Assembly (NCBI RefSeq): GCF_000182925.2
Contig: NC_026506.1
Location: 1,612,001 to 1,676,000 of the forward strand
DNA from: Neurospora crassa OR74A
Taxonomy: Eukaryota > Ascomycota > Sordariomycetes > Sordariales > Sordariaceae
DNA: 64,000 nucleotides
Direction: 5' to 3'
This document shows positions 53,137-64,000 of this stretch, piece after piece. The stretch's first letter is position 1. The number at the start of each line of letters is the position of its first letter. The notes under the pieces were generated by a model, which saw only the letters and a program-made list of their open reading frames with translations, made no database searches and was not told the DNA's origin. Made by a program: the position numbers and the translations under genes.

Positions 53137-54810
53137 TCACAAGCTTGCAGTCCTGATCAACGGCCTCTCCGGCCTCGAAAAGTTGCGAACAGCTGTCGCC
53201 GCCTTCTGCGCCACTTTCTCGGGCGAACAGGCCGAAAGTCGCTTTTCTAGTCGATACTCGTCTTGCTCGTTTTGCTGCTTTTCGGAGCCACCAGTGCCAG
53301 GAGTGTCCGGCAGATCCCCCCTCACCTGCGGCTCGGGCGTGTTGCGTAGCACTGTCGGCTCGTAATCGTGCTCGCTGTTGCTAACCCCATCTTCCCACGA
53401 GAACTTTCGCGGACTCGAGAACAGAGGCTTGGGCTTCCACTCCTCTTGGTAGGACATCACCCGAACTGGACCAGGCGAAGACTTTGTCGGCGTGCCTGTG
53501 AATCTGGTAAGGAAGCGGCGGCGGCGCTCTTTCCGCGCGGCAGATTGATCGCTGGCAAGTGGACTCGGGAGGTCTCTTGGTTCGAAGTCATTGCGTTCCA
53601 CTTGGGACTTGTCATCGATCCGAAGGGCGTCCATCCTGGCCGCAATCGTGCTCGGGCTACTACCTCTGCTGGTGATACTCAGAGGAAGAGGAATATACCG
53701 GGCCATGAGATCAGAGAGAGGTTGGTAGCCGCGTCTCCGCTCTTTCTTATCGGTGGGACTGGCATTTCGGCTACCGTCATCGCTTCTACGGTTCTTGGCG
53801 GTGATATCGTGCTCGGTTGACACGGGGTCTAGGTCCTCGAGGGACCAGGATGTGAGAAACGCATTCTCGACGGCCCATTGAAGGGTTCGGCTCCTGAAGT
53901 GAGCGGCCATCTCTTCCTGTCTCCGCATGATGTCTGCTTCGAGCTCATTCTCATGGCCGAAGCAACCTCTGATCGACTCGTCCATGGAGGTATTTATGTT
54001 GTTCTCCTGCTCGATCGTCGACGAACTTGAGCTCTCAGTCGAGGATCTCTCCAAGTATTTATCATCCTTGGGTGGGACCGGCGGCAAAACAACCATATTC
54101 TCCTCGCAGACCCTCATTCCGACCAGGTTCAATGCCTCGTGAAGGTCAATCTTCTTCATCAACCGCTGCTTCTCCAAGTCCTCAGTCCAACCTTCGTCGT
54201 AGTGCCCATCAAGTCCACTGATCAAGAAGTTGAGGAGGACATCGTTCGTGAGCTGGAGGCCACTAACGTCCAGCCGCGACCAAAGCGCATAGAAACTGTC
54301 CAGATAGTCGGAGAGCGTGCCGAAGTTAACGGCTTTCAGCATCAGCAGGTCAATCATGAGGTCGTCTTGGCTCTGGTGCGGATCGAGTGGAGGAGGTCGG
54401 CTGTACACTTCCTTGACAAGCTCGTACAGACCTTTTGCATCGTATGTCGGATCATTGAGCGAGATCCACGGGTTTGACCGACACTCTTTCTCCAGAAACG
54501 ACATCACGTCGGAAATGCTGCGACGGATGATCGTGTAGACTTTGATTCTGTTCTGCATGTGGTCCCATGATAGATAGAGGGTGCCGTCGCGCGCGCTTCG
54601 CGGTGTTGAAGGGTCGCGGGCCTCACTATTGTCATAGAGGTTATAGTGGCGCAGGTGAGCGAGGACGGCTACTTCCCAGAGCCGAAGGTTGTCGATGCCG
54701 GTGAGGAGGGGTACCTCGGGCAGGAGAGTGCTCTCCTGGTTGTTGTAATATTGGTATGATGGTCTGCGCTCTCCCCCCTCGAGGGGAAGAGCTGGAGCGC
54801 CTACATCCAT
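53137..54810 (-). CDS. Gag-like (Ty1/copia) N-terminal domain protein with Ser-rich C-terminus, 557 aa
   Basis: One uninterrupted frame. Residues about 35-240 have the layout of a Ty1/copia-type Gag (UBN2/retrotran_gag_2): LLTGIDNLRLWEVAVLAHLRHYNLYD, then W..M..RIKVYTIIRRSISD, NPWISLNDPTYDAKGLYELVKEVY, and MLKAVNFGTLSDYLDSFYALWSRLDVSGLQLTNDVLLNFLISGL, including the typical L-x-F-x-x-L-x-x-G pattern. The C-terminal 300 residues are Ser/Arg/Glu-rich and probably disordered, with no zinc knuckle (CCHC). No protease, integrase or reverse transcriptase frame is adjacent and I see no flanking long repeats. It looks whole, so a host gene derived from an old gag is the favoured reading. An unrelated helical protein remains possible. 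Confidence 0.5.
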   Translation of the reverse strand: MDVGAPALPLEGGERRPSYQYYNNQESTLLPEVPLLTGIDNLRLWEVAVLAHLRHYNLYDNSEARDPSTPRSARDGTLYLSWDHMQNRIKVYTIIRRSISDVMSFLEKECRSNPWISLNDPTYDAKGLYELVKEVYSRPPPLDPHQSQDDLMIDLLMLKAVNFGTLSDYLDSFYALWSRLDVSGLQLTNDVLLNFLISGLDGHYDEGWTEDLEKQRLMKKIDLHEALNLVGMRVCEENMVVLPPVPPKDDKYLERSSTESSSSSTIEQENNINTSMDESIRGCFGHENELEADIMRRQEEMAAHFRSRTLQWAVENAFLTSWSLEDLDPVSTEHDITAKNRRSDDGSRNASPTDKKERRRGYQPLSDLMARYIPLPLSITSRGSSPSTIAARMDALRIDDKSQVERNDFEPRDLPSPLASDQSAARKERRRRFLTRFTGTPTKSSPGPVRVMSYQEEWKPKPLFSSPRKFSWEDGVSNSEHDYEPTVLRNTPEPQVRGDLPDTPGTGGSEKQQNEQDEYRLEKRLSACSPEKVAQKAATAVRNFSRPERPLIRTASL

Positions 54811-56818
54811 CTTCCTGGACTTTTGTGTTGGTGTGTTGGCTCACTTTGGGATTACCAACGGTTGTAGTTGGTGGTTGAGTGGTGAGTCGCCGTCTCCCTT
54901 GAGATCGCTGGAGAAGGGCGGTGGAAAAGGTCAAACGAAATTGAGGAGCCGTGGAGGTGATTCAGCTTCCCAAGCAGCTTGTCTTGGGAGGGTCAGATAC
55001 CTAATCGTAATGGAGGAAACCAACCCACCTCAAGATCCCCACTGTGATCGTTTGCAAGCAGCAAGCGACGAGCAAGCTGTCGACTTTGCGGGGCACGTTG
55101 GACATAACCAACTGGTGAGCAGCAAAAAATTGAAGGTAAAAGGGCTTCACTTCCATTCGCACAATTGGACGGGAAAGACGAGACGAAAGAAATGAGGCTA
55201 GATTTATTATCGGAGTTGAGAACCCTGAATCCCACAAGTTCGCGCATGAACGAGACATGAACCTTGACTCGTTCGTGTGGATCGGATGAACCACATGTCC
55301 GTGACCTCCGGGGAAGATTTGACAAACTCTGTGGAAGCCTTGTTCTAGACAAAAACTGGAAACAGGTAAGACATGGAAGTAGCCCCAAGTTCGTTTTGCA
55401 GATCTTCGGAGTGTTGACGCTAAAGTGATGCGGAAGTGATATGGCGATGGCTTAGATCTTCCCCTTAACCATGTTGGCGGGTTAGGGTTAGAGGTGCAAG
55501 TGAAGGACAGGCGATAGCAACCTGTGGGATAACGACGAGATAAATGTTGCGAAACAATATATATATCCTGGAGAAACGCTGTCGTGATAGTCCAACAGCA
55601 TCAAAATTATGCTTGTAGACTTTTTCTGTGATTGCACAATTCCTTGGCGCAGTCGTCGAAGAGTGATGGACTTTTCCACTATCATAGCGGAAAAGCGCGA
55701 GTGGCAATTACCAAGTCTGACAGACAAGCCATGCTAGAAAATCAAAACTGTTTTCTGGAGATAAATATGGTTTGTCAGGCAGTTAGAAGGCGCAGGCATA
55801 GGGTGTGATAAGTACATACCTCCTAAGTTTAAGGCCAATAAGTTGAAGGAAGCATCTAACGAAGCCGAGCGTTCAATGTTGAATTCTCGCCGCCTGTTAT
55901 CGTACTAGGAGGTTGAGATGGTTAGTGGCGAATAAAGTCGGACTGAAGTCACAAATACGCATGAAAATGAAGAATTACATCTGCACCTATATGTCAAGAA
56001 CTACTTGGCTATCTCATGTAATCGATCCATTCCTTGGATGTTCTCGGAAGAGATGGCTGGTTCCTTCTGTTAATGGGATGCCTGGGAAGGGAAGGTACCT
56101 CTAGGTAGGAAGGGGCGACTTCGAGACTGACATGAGAATTCGAGAAAATTGGAATCGCGCACCGGCCCCATGTCCAGATCTAAGGCCACTATGTCAATGT
56201 GCTCAACGTCTTTATGAAACACGATTTGTATGAAAATCATCGTATGCGCCTGTAGTCCGAGAACGACGACCCATATAACGGAACATATTTGCTCATCACG
56301 GTTCTCACAGACCTATGTAAACTGCTCTCAACATTGAAGGTTACGTAGGCGGCCCGCAAGACTCAAAAAAGGAGGATTCAGCAGGCAGCACAGAAATCAT
56401 CTCAAGGGGATGAGTGAGTACATTTTCGCCACATCAGAACGGAAGAACATGGCGAAGGAGAAATAGGCTCTAAACGCGTGAGTTAAATATAGCATGAGGA
56501 AAACTGTTCCGCGCATAACAACATCTTTTTATACTTTCCCTAAATGACCCACTGTCTGCATGTGCGTCATGGTCGTCCACGCTCGCAGGCGTACTGGTTA
56601 AGCCCCAACAAACAAAGGCATCAACACAATAGAAAACCGTAAACAGGCACAGAATTGTGTGAATTACCAAAACGCCTACATAGTGTGAGTCAAAGCTCAG
56701 CTTGGAATGCATTATTCTGGTTTCCAAGCTGCGCCCTACCCTCAGAACCTGACCCCTTATACTCCACTTTTATTCACACTATAAGCCCACAATCCAGGGA
56801 TGATTTTAACAATTTGAA
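54811..56818. other. Spacer upstream of initiator tRNA
   Basis: Contains the upstream region of the Gag-like gene and an octamer TACCTCTA at 56096-56103. The A+T content rises after 55 kb. No supported protein gene. Confidence 0.5.
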
Positions 56819-56890
56819 AGCTGCATGGCGCAGCGGAAGCGCGCCGGGCTCATAACCCGGAGGTCACTCGATCGAAACGAGTTGCAGCTA
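56819..56890 (+). tRNA. Initiator tRNA-Met (CAT)
   Basis: 72 nt. The acceptor stem AGCTGCA (56819-56825) pairs perfectly with TGCAGCT (56883-56889), with discriminator A at 56890. The anticodon arm is CCGGG-CTCATAA-CCCGG, with the three stacked G-C pairs typical of initiators. The T loop is ATCGAAA rather than TTCRANN, another eukaryotic initiator hallmark, and the acceptor begins with A. T-rich sequence with TTTT and TTTTT runs follows from 56897 for RNA polymerase III termination. There is no intron. Confidence 0.97.
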
Positions 56891-59800
56891 ATAAGCTTTT
56901 CTATTTTTGCTTTTTTACAATTGTCTTCTTCTTCTTATTGCCTTATGTACCTACCTTTAGGTACGTTGATCTTTGTTTACTTCATCTTCACCCCTTTTTC
57001 CATCTTCCTCTTTCCCCCTTCGCCTTCGTGCACGATGCCAGGTACCCTCAAACAATCTGCTAAAAAGCCAATGTCTTTCCCGATGTCCTATTTCCAAGGC
57101 ATTCTCTACTTCATTTCATCCATGCCTCGTTTTGTTCTCTCCAACTCAGTTTTATCGCTCAAGGCTCTGTTCGCGGAGCATCTGACTTCCTCCCATCACC
57201 GCTGACGATTCGCTACGCACGAACAACACTTCGTAATGCTGTCCCGATCTTTCGGTATTACCGAACACAACCTGACTCCACATGATCAGTCACTTTTTCT
57301 TCTTCATCATTTGAACGTTGGTATCAACTCACGAGCACCTCGCTTTTCTCAAGGTATTTGGCATTTGCTCCAAGACCCAATGACATAGCTTTTCCAACCC
57401 AATCTCACGCCTGACCTGAGTGACCTCCAGCCCAATGCCCCTCCGAGGTTGATACAAAGAGAGAAGCCTCATGACAGTTGTGAAAGCAGAGGGTTCCATA
57501 CAGTGTATTCCACTATCTCATAAGAAAATCCCGAAAGCAACTGCACACGCCCCCCCCACCCCTGGTTGTGGTTGTAACCGATTTTGGTGATGTGCATTTG
57601 CGGGTTTTGCGCCGCTGAGGAAGATCACGAATCGCTTTTGGGCAGATGAGATCTCACGTGGTGTTATCTATCACATCTGGACTTTTGTCAGGGTTCCCCT
57701 CATGGCACAAACCAGCTGCCAACCCGGGAATGCCCAACGGTAACATCGTTGCATTATGTATTTGAAAATGTATGATTCGGCTCTATCGTCATCCTCATCA
57801 ATCTTCGAACTTGGAAACCGCCGGATCGCGGACTGGAGTCCAGATCTGGACATGATGTCGATGGGAAATTCGGCTCCAAAAATCAAAGCGGGCCCAATTG
57901 GGGCAGTGCTAAATCAGATCTTGATTTTGGCGCTAACTGGGCCCAAAGATAGTAGGGCAACTGCACCGAGAAAGACCACAGAGGGGCATATCGATGACAC
58001 TAACAGATGTCTGTCTCACCTACCCCTCCGTAGCATCGATGAGGGGTATATCAGCCTCTAGCCCCATGTTAGCCCCTCCAACAGCGCGGGGCCGTCTCCA
58101 ACAGTTTGGACAAACCTCCAGGGAGTTCGTCTCGACGCCCACGGCTCCCGTCCCAACTCCCAAGGTACCGCGCCAACCGCGCGCCCAGCGGCGCCATGCA
58201 ATGCGCCAATCCATGCGATCACGGCACATTTCAGTGCATGACATCGCTTACCTAGACCTAGATTTCAAAGGGCACTAGAAATCTCGTCAGGCGCTAGTTT
58301 ATCATGTTTTCATGGCGCTATAAGATGGACGTGGTGAGATCTTCGGTCATCAAGGATATTCCTAGATGGGAATACTGTACTGCGTAGGTACTTGGTCTGA
58401 TGCCACACACATACGCAGTAGACATCTTGTGAGTGCTCAAAAGTCGTTTGGGTCGAATGTTCGTCGTTGCAGAGAATGACTCCAAAAGATATCCAAATGG
58501 CAGTGGCAAGATCACATGTCACCTCATGGCAGAAAAGACAATTCCAGACTGGACCTTCTCTGCGTGATGCCTCTCCAGACGACATTCAACTCTCTCCACA
58601 ACATTCAGTGCTCTCCTTGTGAAGGAACCAAAAGACATGTTCCTACCAGGCATCAGAATCAGACCCGAACGGACGATCAACGGGTTGTGCATTTCGGGTC
58701 TAACGACACCCCCGACGACGTCACTCAACAGTACAGTCTCGACCCCATATTAATCCATCTCGGATCCTTGCGGCATTGGAATTGCAAGGCTCCAAAAGCC
58801 ACCCCCATTTCACATGCTTACATGTCTCAAAAGCAGAACATGCCACCACCTTTGAAATAAGCTCGTTCAAGGCTCCCAAGTTGAGACCTAACAGCCGGCC
58901 GCCTTATTGGAAAATGGGGTCCAGAAGTTGGACGAACGCATGATGATGGCTTGAACTGAATCTGGCCGCTTTGAACCTGACCCGACCCGACTGGACCGAA
59001 ACAAATTCCCAACCCAGCCATCCAAGCCACATTCAGGCGACGACGACAGGTCAAAAGATCTGGTCTAATCGGAACCCAAAACCGAATCGGTAAACGGACA
59101 CCTATAGAGTGGTAGTTACCGAGATCTGAGAAGTTTGAATACCTGCTAATGGGTAGGTAGAAAATGGGGGGAGAGGGCACGGTCAAGATGAGGTGTGGTT
59201 TACAACATGGACTGGACCCTGTTTGTATCCGTTGCATAAAACACCCGCTAGTTCAGGTACTCGTTCCTGGATGTGTAGAAGACGGACGACCAACCTCAAA
59301 AAGCCCTCCAAGTCCGCCTCCAGATTGCAATGCGAATGTACAGATATCTTGAAGCGGTCAAGACAAGAAAATACCTCTACATAGGACACAAGGCAGGAAG
59401 GCAGGAAGGGCTGTAAGGATATACCCCTAACTGTCCCGTCGTGCCCTCTTCCCATCCCCCTCCCCGGTGTCCCTGTCTTGAACTTAAATCATTCGATCGC
59501 CCGAAACAGACCAGCCGATCCGATGAACCTACAGCGAGGCCGGCAATCATCGGCAACTCAGCCCGCTTGTTTCAAGCACAGCGTGTTTCAGACATACATG
59601 TAAGGTACACTGGCAACTAGGTACCTTACCTGTAGGTAGGTATCCTGCCCGTTTGCTAATTCGACTCTGGGCGTTGTGTAATGGAAGTTGGAAGGAAAGG
59701 GGATTCGGGGGGACTACATGTTATGGGGAACTGGTCACGCCAGAAAACTGCATTGTTCAATGTGCTTGAGTCTCTCCGTCGTCAATTTTGTTTTCTTTGC

Positions 59801-62800
59801 GCCAATCTTCTTGACATTCATATTATTCAGGCTACTTAGTTCACATCTCAATCGGTTATAAAGACGGTCTCCACACTTACAGAGACGGAGGTTGTCCACA
59901 GGAAGCAGCCTCGAGGCGTGCGGCGTGATATGGAACTAGGCGGAGGGCGGACACCGGGGTCGTATCCATGTCTCTATTCCATGCCGTTCCGGCTTCTAGG
60001 CTGTCACTAATGATACCAGTACCTATGTAGTATATGTAGCGGACGCAGGGTCCAATCCCTCACGTCCTCCGACCTGGTCTAACCGCCGTGCTGTCTTCCA
60101 TCTTCCGTGTCCCGGAATACGGTTCGCTTGCGGCGCGGTTGCATGTGCAGCTGTGGGACAGTAGGTGATTACTGCACTCAGCACTGCCGCTTCCTTCCAC
60201 CTGAAGAAGAGAACTTTGTCAATGGTTAGTGATCAGTGATCAAATCCCACGCCTAGCTTTGCCTCCCTTCATCGCAGGGTACCTGGGTTTAGTAACCTAA
60301 GGCAAATCTAGGTAGCAGAGACACTCGCACAGCAGATGAGGGATATGAGAAGTGTGGGGGTATACGATCGATTGCTGCTGTAACATCCTTTGTGGTTCCC
60401 AGGTGGCAGACCTCCAGGTGACTCGTTAAGCAGGGGTTTATAGTTCGTTCCGTCCTTCGTTGTAATGACTATAACGTGGATTGAAAGGAACACAAGAGTG
60501 GTAGTCGTTGGATAACCGTTGTAGGATCGTAAACCCCGCATTTACATGTCGCATGACGAGCTCGACTTCGTGATGATAGCCACCGAGAAGGATATGTACC
60601 ATAGCATGGGGAGCTTAGCTTGTAGGCGGGGTAGGTAGTAGGTCGTAGCTATCCCAAGTGGGAGCTTGGAGCTCACCATGGAGGACGAGTCACCTGAGGC
60701 TTGCCGTTTCGTGATGACTACTAGGATTTCTGAAGACCTACCCAGGATGCCTATCGTTTTGAATGTAGAGGTAGTCAGTTTCTCGATGGATGCTAGTTTG
60801 CTTTCTGGCTTTCTGGACCAAGTTTCATCACCATTAAAGGAGGGGGGTGAACGGAAGCACTTCCAACTCGTAACGAAGAGTCTGCACTGTGCCCTCACTG
60901 CTTGCTGTGTGAACGGCACGACATATTGTTAGGTTGCAGTGAGAATACCTCTACTGAGTTTGGTGGAGGCACACGCAGAATGGTACCTAAAAATGCGTCG
61001 CACCCGTAACACCCCGTCCCGCAGTCCCGTCCTATATTGACCCTCAAAATAGGCGATGGGTACATCGGTGTTATTTGCCTATAGTTGCGACTATGCAGCG
61101 TGTTGTGTACCCTCCACTGTTTAAGTCCGAGAACATACAAGAGAAAACTGTGACCGGCGCCGAAAAAACTCGGGCCACAGATATGGTGAAAATGCGTGCA
61201 CGCCTTGTTGATTCTCCAGCCGGTGGTTCGCCCACGGTAGCAGTCAGAAAGTAGGTAGGTAAGCTAGGGTCACACTGACAAGGATGTTCAAAAGGGAGTA
61301 AGTTTATCCCCCTAATGCAAGCTGTGGTCGGTAGCACAAACCGCAGTTATTTCCTGGATTCACGATGGTGCGTTGATCTTTCTTGTCACTAACAGCTGTG
61401 CAGCAAGTTTGCCTGCTTCAGTGTTAGCGCCTAGTTGCAGTGATGGTAAGACACACTTGCGCACATCTCAGCACACACGCAACCCACATTGCAGGAATAA
61501 GCGATCAACTTTATTGATCACCGATGCATACAACTTGTAAGAGATCAACGTTCATTGGTCCAATTTCCTTTGAAATGAAGTTCAGCACGGCTTTTCCTGC
61601 ACGTAATCGCAGTTAGCCGCCGAGTAGAACCGTGACCATGTTTCTTGGCTTTGGACATTACTATTCCCAATCGTGAACTCCCTGTCAAAAGCATATGGAG
61701 GAGGACATGGAGGGTGCGAGGGTGACGAGTTAAGTGATTGTGAGCTAGATGACCGTTGACACTTCCTGAACTGTAGTCGTAACGTTCTTGGTGAATGCAG
61801 TGACCCGGATGCTGTTATCATCGACGCGGCTACATGTGTTCCTACCTTCGCTCTTTGTGCACACCCCCTGTCCATTCTCCTGTCGAGGCAGAAAATATAG
61901 GTTTGATGCGTTCTGTCAAGAATTGCTGGCATATAGCTTCGGAATTAAGGTAAAGAAAATCATCGTGCAGCTGCAGAAGCCCAGGTAAGCCATGCCATGC
62001 GACGCAGAGGCGAAGTGGATGCGCCCGAATACCACTCTGTATCGGGCGCTCCGAGGCGTGGGCTTCACGAAATACACCGTAAGCTTCTTCGATTTCATTT
62101 GTCAACCAAGTTCTGAAGTCAAGACTTGAGCGGTGACCGTGTAACCGTTATTCTGGGTAGGTAGTGTCAATGGGCCGGACACTAAGGGCACGTCAGGGAA
62201 ATGAGGAGCATTCTTATATATGTAAATACCAAGAAGCGAAAATGTGAAAAGGGCTGGCGGTGACAAGGCTGATGTATGGAGAGCATAGCGTTGTTACATT
62301 TGCCCCATTTGGGTGGATTTTGAAACTGTCTATCAATGCCAGACCTGAGTTGATAGATCAGCCGTGGTAATCCGACCGTGTGCACAAGAAATGGCTGAAT
62401 GCACAAACATAATCTTGAGGTTGCGGTCGTAAAGATAAAGGACATGTTTGCAATGCGTAAGCTCTATCGTGAGATCCTGTAGGAGGGGGAGTGTGCTTAA
62501 GCTGGGTTTCTAGCAGTACCAGAGAATATAATCGCTACATCCGGAAAGCGGCCCATCGTGAATTACAATGAATTGCTATCGTAGTAAAATACTTTCATGT
62601 GAATTTCTACCAATTTTGCCGCCTGTCAACTGTACTTTGCTCGATGCAGCTTGCACGATCTTCTGCCCCTGACTTGGTGTTGCTTGCCTGTTACCCAAAG
62701 AAGTGTGATGGAGGCGTAAGTAAGGCGCTTGATAATAATACTATAAATTAGTGATGATTATAGGTTATGCAGTACGCCCACATGGCACCCTCGACGTTAC

Positions 62801-64000
62801 GTGGGATGTACCGAAATGCACAGAAGGTGGTAACGAGGTAGCATCCTGGAAGGTGTTTGCTTTTGTTGGTTCCAACAATTCACGCCCCTCGAGAGCCACA
62901 CTATCGCCAACAGGCACCCGTCCCGAGGGGAAAAAAAACACCAAATGAACACAATGGAAGCAAGCATGGAACAATTTCAATGTTCCAAATTTGTCCAACT
63001 GCCGACCCCAAGCGAAGAACGTTGGGGAGCAAACAAGGGTAATCCGTGATATTGAGCCACGTTCAGTAGAATATGGATGCAGGCAGTTGTCAGATAATTG
63101 TCTGATTATGATGTTGCTCGGCTTGAATGCCTATGTGCTATGCGCCTAGACAGCGATATCAAAAACGATGACAGGATAGTGTTCAACTTGAAGCAACCAC
63201 CAAGTGCACGATATGTTGTCCGCCATGCTTCTCTTAGGGCTGGCTGCCTAATGCTTGGATGACAGTTGTAAGCCATGGCATGATCGAGATGTAGTGTTGA
63301 GTGGGAGGGCGAGACATTATTGTAGTCGATGATTGGAGGCTGGAGGAGCAGACCGAGGAAGTGAAGGCTCCAAAATGCTACCCAGCGGCATATTGGTTGC
63401 GCACCTGTTCCGCATAGTCGAACTGTAGCGTATCAACAGTATCCTCCACAGTTGTCGTGTGACGTGATACAATGACTGTTGATGGTCGAGTCACAGGAAG
63501 TAATGGGACATGATGTGCCTGAACTCGCCAACGGGTACTCTCAATGGCATGGCCAGGTCACTTGCAAGGCGCCGCGCATGCAGCCTGTAAACAGTTTGGA
63601 TGGTGTATTTGTAGCCTCGCGGAAAGGTCAAGCATGCAGCACTCCTCTTCAACGAGATTGTTTGCACCTCGATTAGATACATAGATGGGTCGTAAAGGGT
63701 ACTTCGAGAGAGCGCTCGGGAGGTATGAACTAGAGAAAGCAAACTCTTTGTTCGCCCGCCACACTTGTGTCCACGTTACACATGTGTATATTTAAACTGG
63801 CGCATCCTCGGACCGGGTTTTGCAGGGACGACACCTTGTTCTACCCACACCCGGACCCCAACGTTTACAGACCAAATTGAACGTTGCTTCGTGCTCGCTC
63901 AACGAGATGTCGAGGCATGATCTTCGAACCGTTGCACACAGGGGTCAAAGGCCCTTTGCTCCCTTGTTCTCTGGCCTTCATCCAGGCGGGCTCGCAGCCG
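56891..64000. other. 7-kb region with no supported gene
   Basis: All frames are short (at most about 136 codons), motif-free and not joined by convincing splice sites. Seen here: octamers at 59372, 60765 and 60946; a local group of GAGGGG(C/T)ATAT and ATCGATGA words near 57981-58055; and several GGCGCTA words between 57931 and 58320. No rRNA, tRNA, transposase or repeat array is recognised. It may hold non-coding transcripts or decayed sequence that I cannot read. Confidence 0.5.

Noticed and set aside
57885-58330. Cluster of GGCGCTA and GAGGGGTATAT words as a possible decayed element
   Set aside because: The copies are too short and irregular in order to define ends or a unit.

Overview
The window reads as a nuclear segment of a filamentous ascomycete in the Sordariales, most likely Neurospora or a close relative such as Sordaria. 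The evidence is compact genes with many short introns (about 53-120 nt, GTRNGT donors, CAG/TAG acceptors), wide pyrimidine-rich spacers, a fungal lysine-pathway homocitrate synthase, an initiator tRNA-Met that agrees with what I remember of the Neurospora cytoplasmic sequence, and many copies of TAGAGGTA-type words in the spacers. Species level is inference. All exon boundaries were worked out by hand from reading frames, splice signals and protein-family conservation.

Layout. 0-3.3 kb: no gene; holds a near-perfect 80-bp inverted repeat (1019-1332). 3.3-5.3 kb (-): homocitrate synthase, eight exons including an 8-nt microexon. 7.9-9.0 kb (+): TANGO2-family NRDE protein. 10.1-12.8 kb (+): large Ser/Pro-rich protein with membrane segments, unknown function, one unresolved frame junction. 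13.8-15.4 kb (-): TFIIH subunit Tfb2. 16.1-17.0 kb (+): hotdog thioesterase. 17.9-19.2 kb (-): REEP/DP1 ER-shaping protein. 19.2-23.6 kb: spacer. 23.6-25.4 kb (+): MFS transporter of the anion:cation symporter (Dal5-like) family. 25.4-30.8 kb: spacer with a tRNA-like gene (27371-27470, -) and a hexamer repeat. 30.8-33.1 kb (+): copper amine oxidase. 33.7-34.8 kb (-): MGM101. 35.3-36.0 kb (-): COA4-like twin CX9C protein. 36.4-38.7 kb (+): biotin-protein ligase. 40.2-40.9 kb (-): PAM16. 41.9-43.0 kb (+): YIP1. 44.0-45.9 kb (-): RCC1-type Ran exchange factor. 47.2-48.0 kb (-): unknown protein. 48.1-49.0 kb (-): CxC-rich metallothionein-like protein. 50.1-51.3 kb (-): METTL21-like methyltransferase. 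52.0-52.7 kb (+): zinc deaminase. 53.1-54.8 kb (-): intact ORF whose N-terminal half resembles Ty1/copia Gag. 56.8 kb (+): initiator tRNA-Met. 56.9-64 kb: no gene I can support.

How they work together. This is mostly housekeeping: lysine synthesis, transcription/repair (Tfb2), nuclear transport (RCC1), ER/Golgi membranes (REEP, YIP1, possibly TANGO2) and a mitochondrial set (MGM101, COA4, PAM16). COA4 and biotin ligase are divergently arranged over about 350 bp. I see no operon-like or defence-island organisation. The most unusual items are gene-structure oddities (an 8-nt microexon, an exon holding only the start codon, a GC-AG intron), the dispersed octamer, the Gag-like single-copy gene, the atypical tRNA-like gene and the 80-bp inverted repeat.
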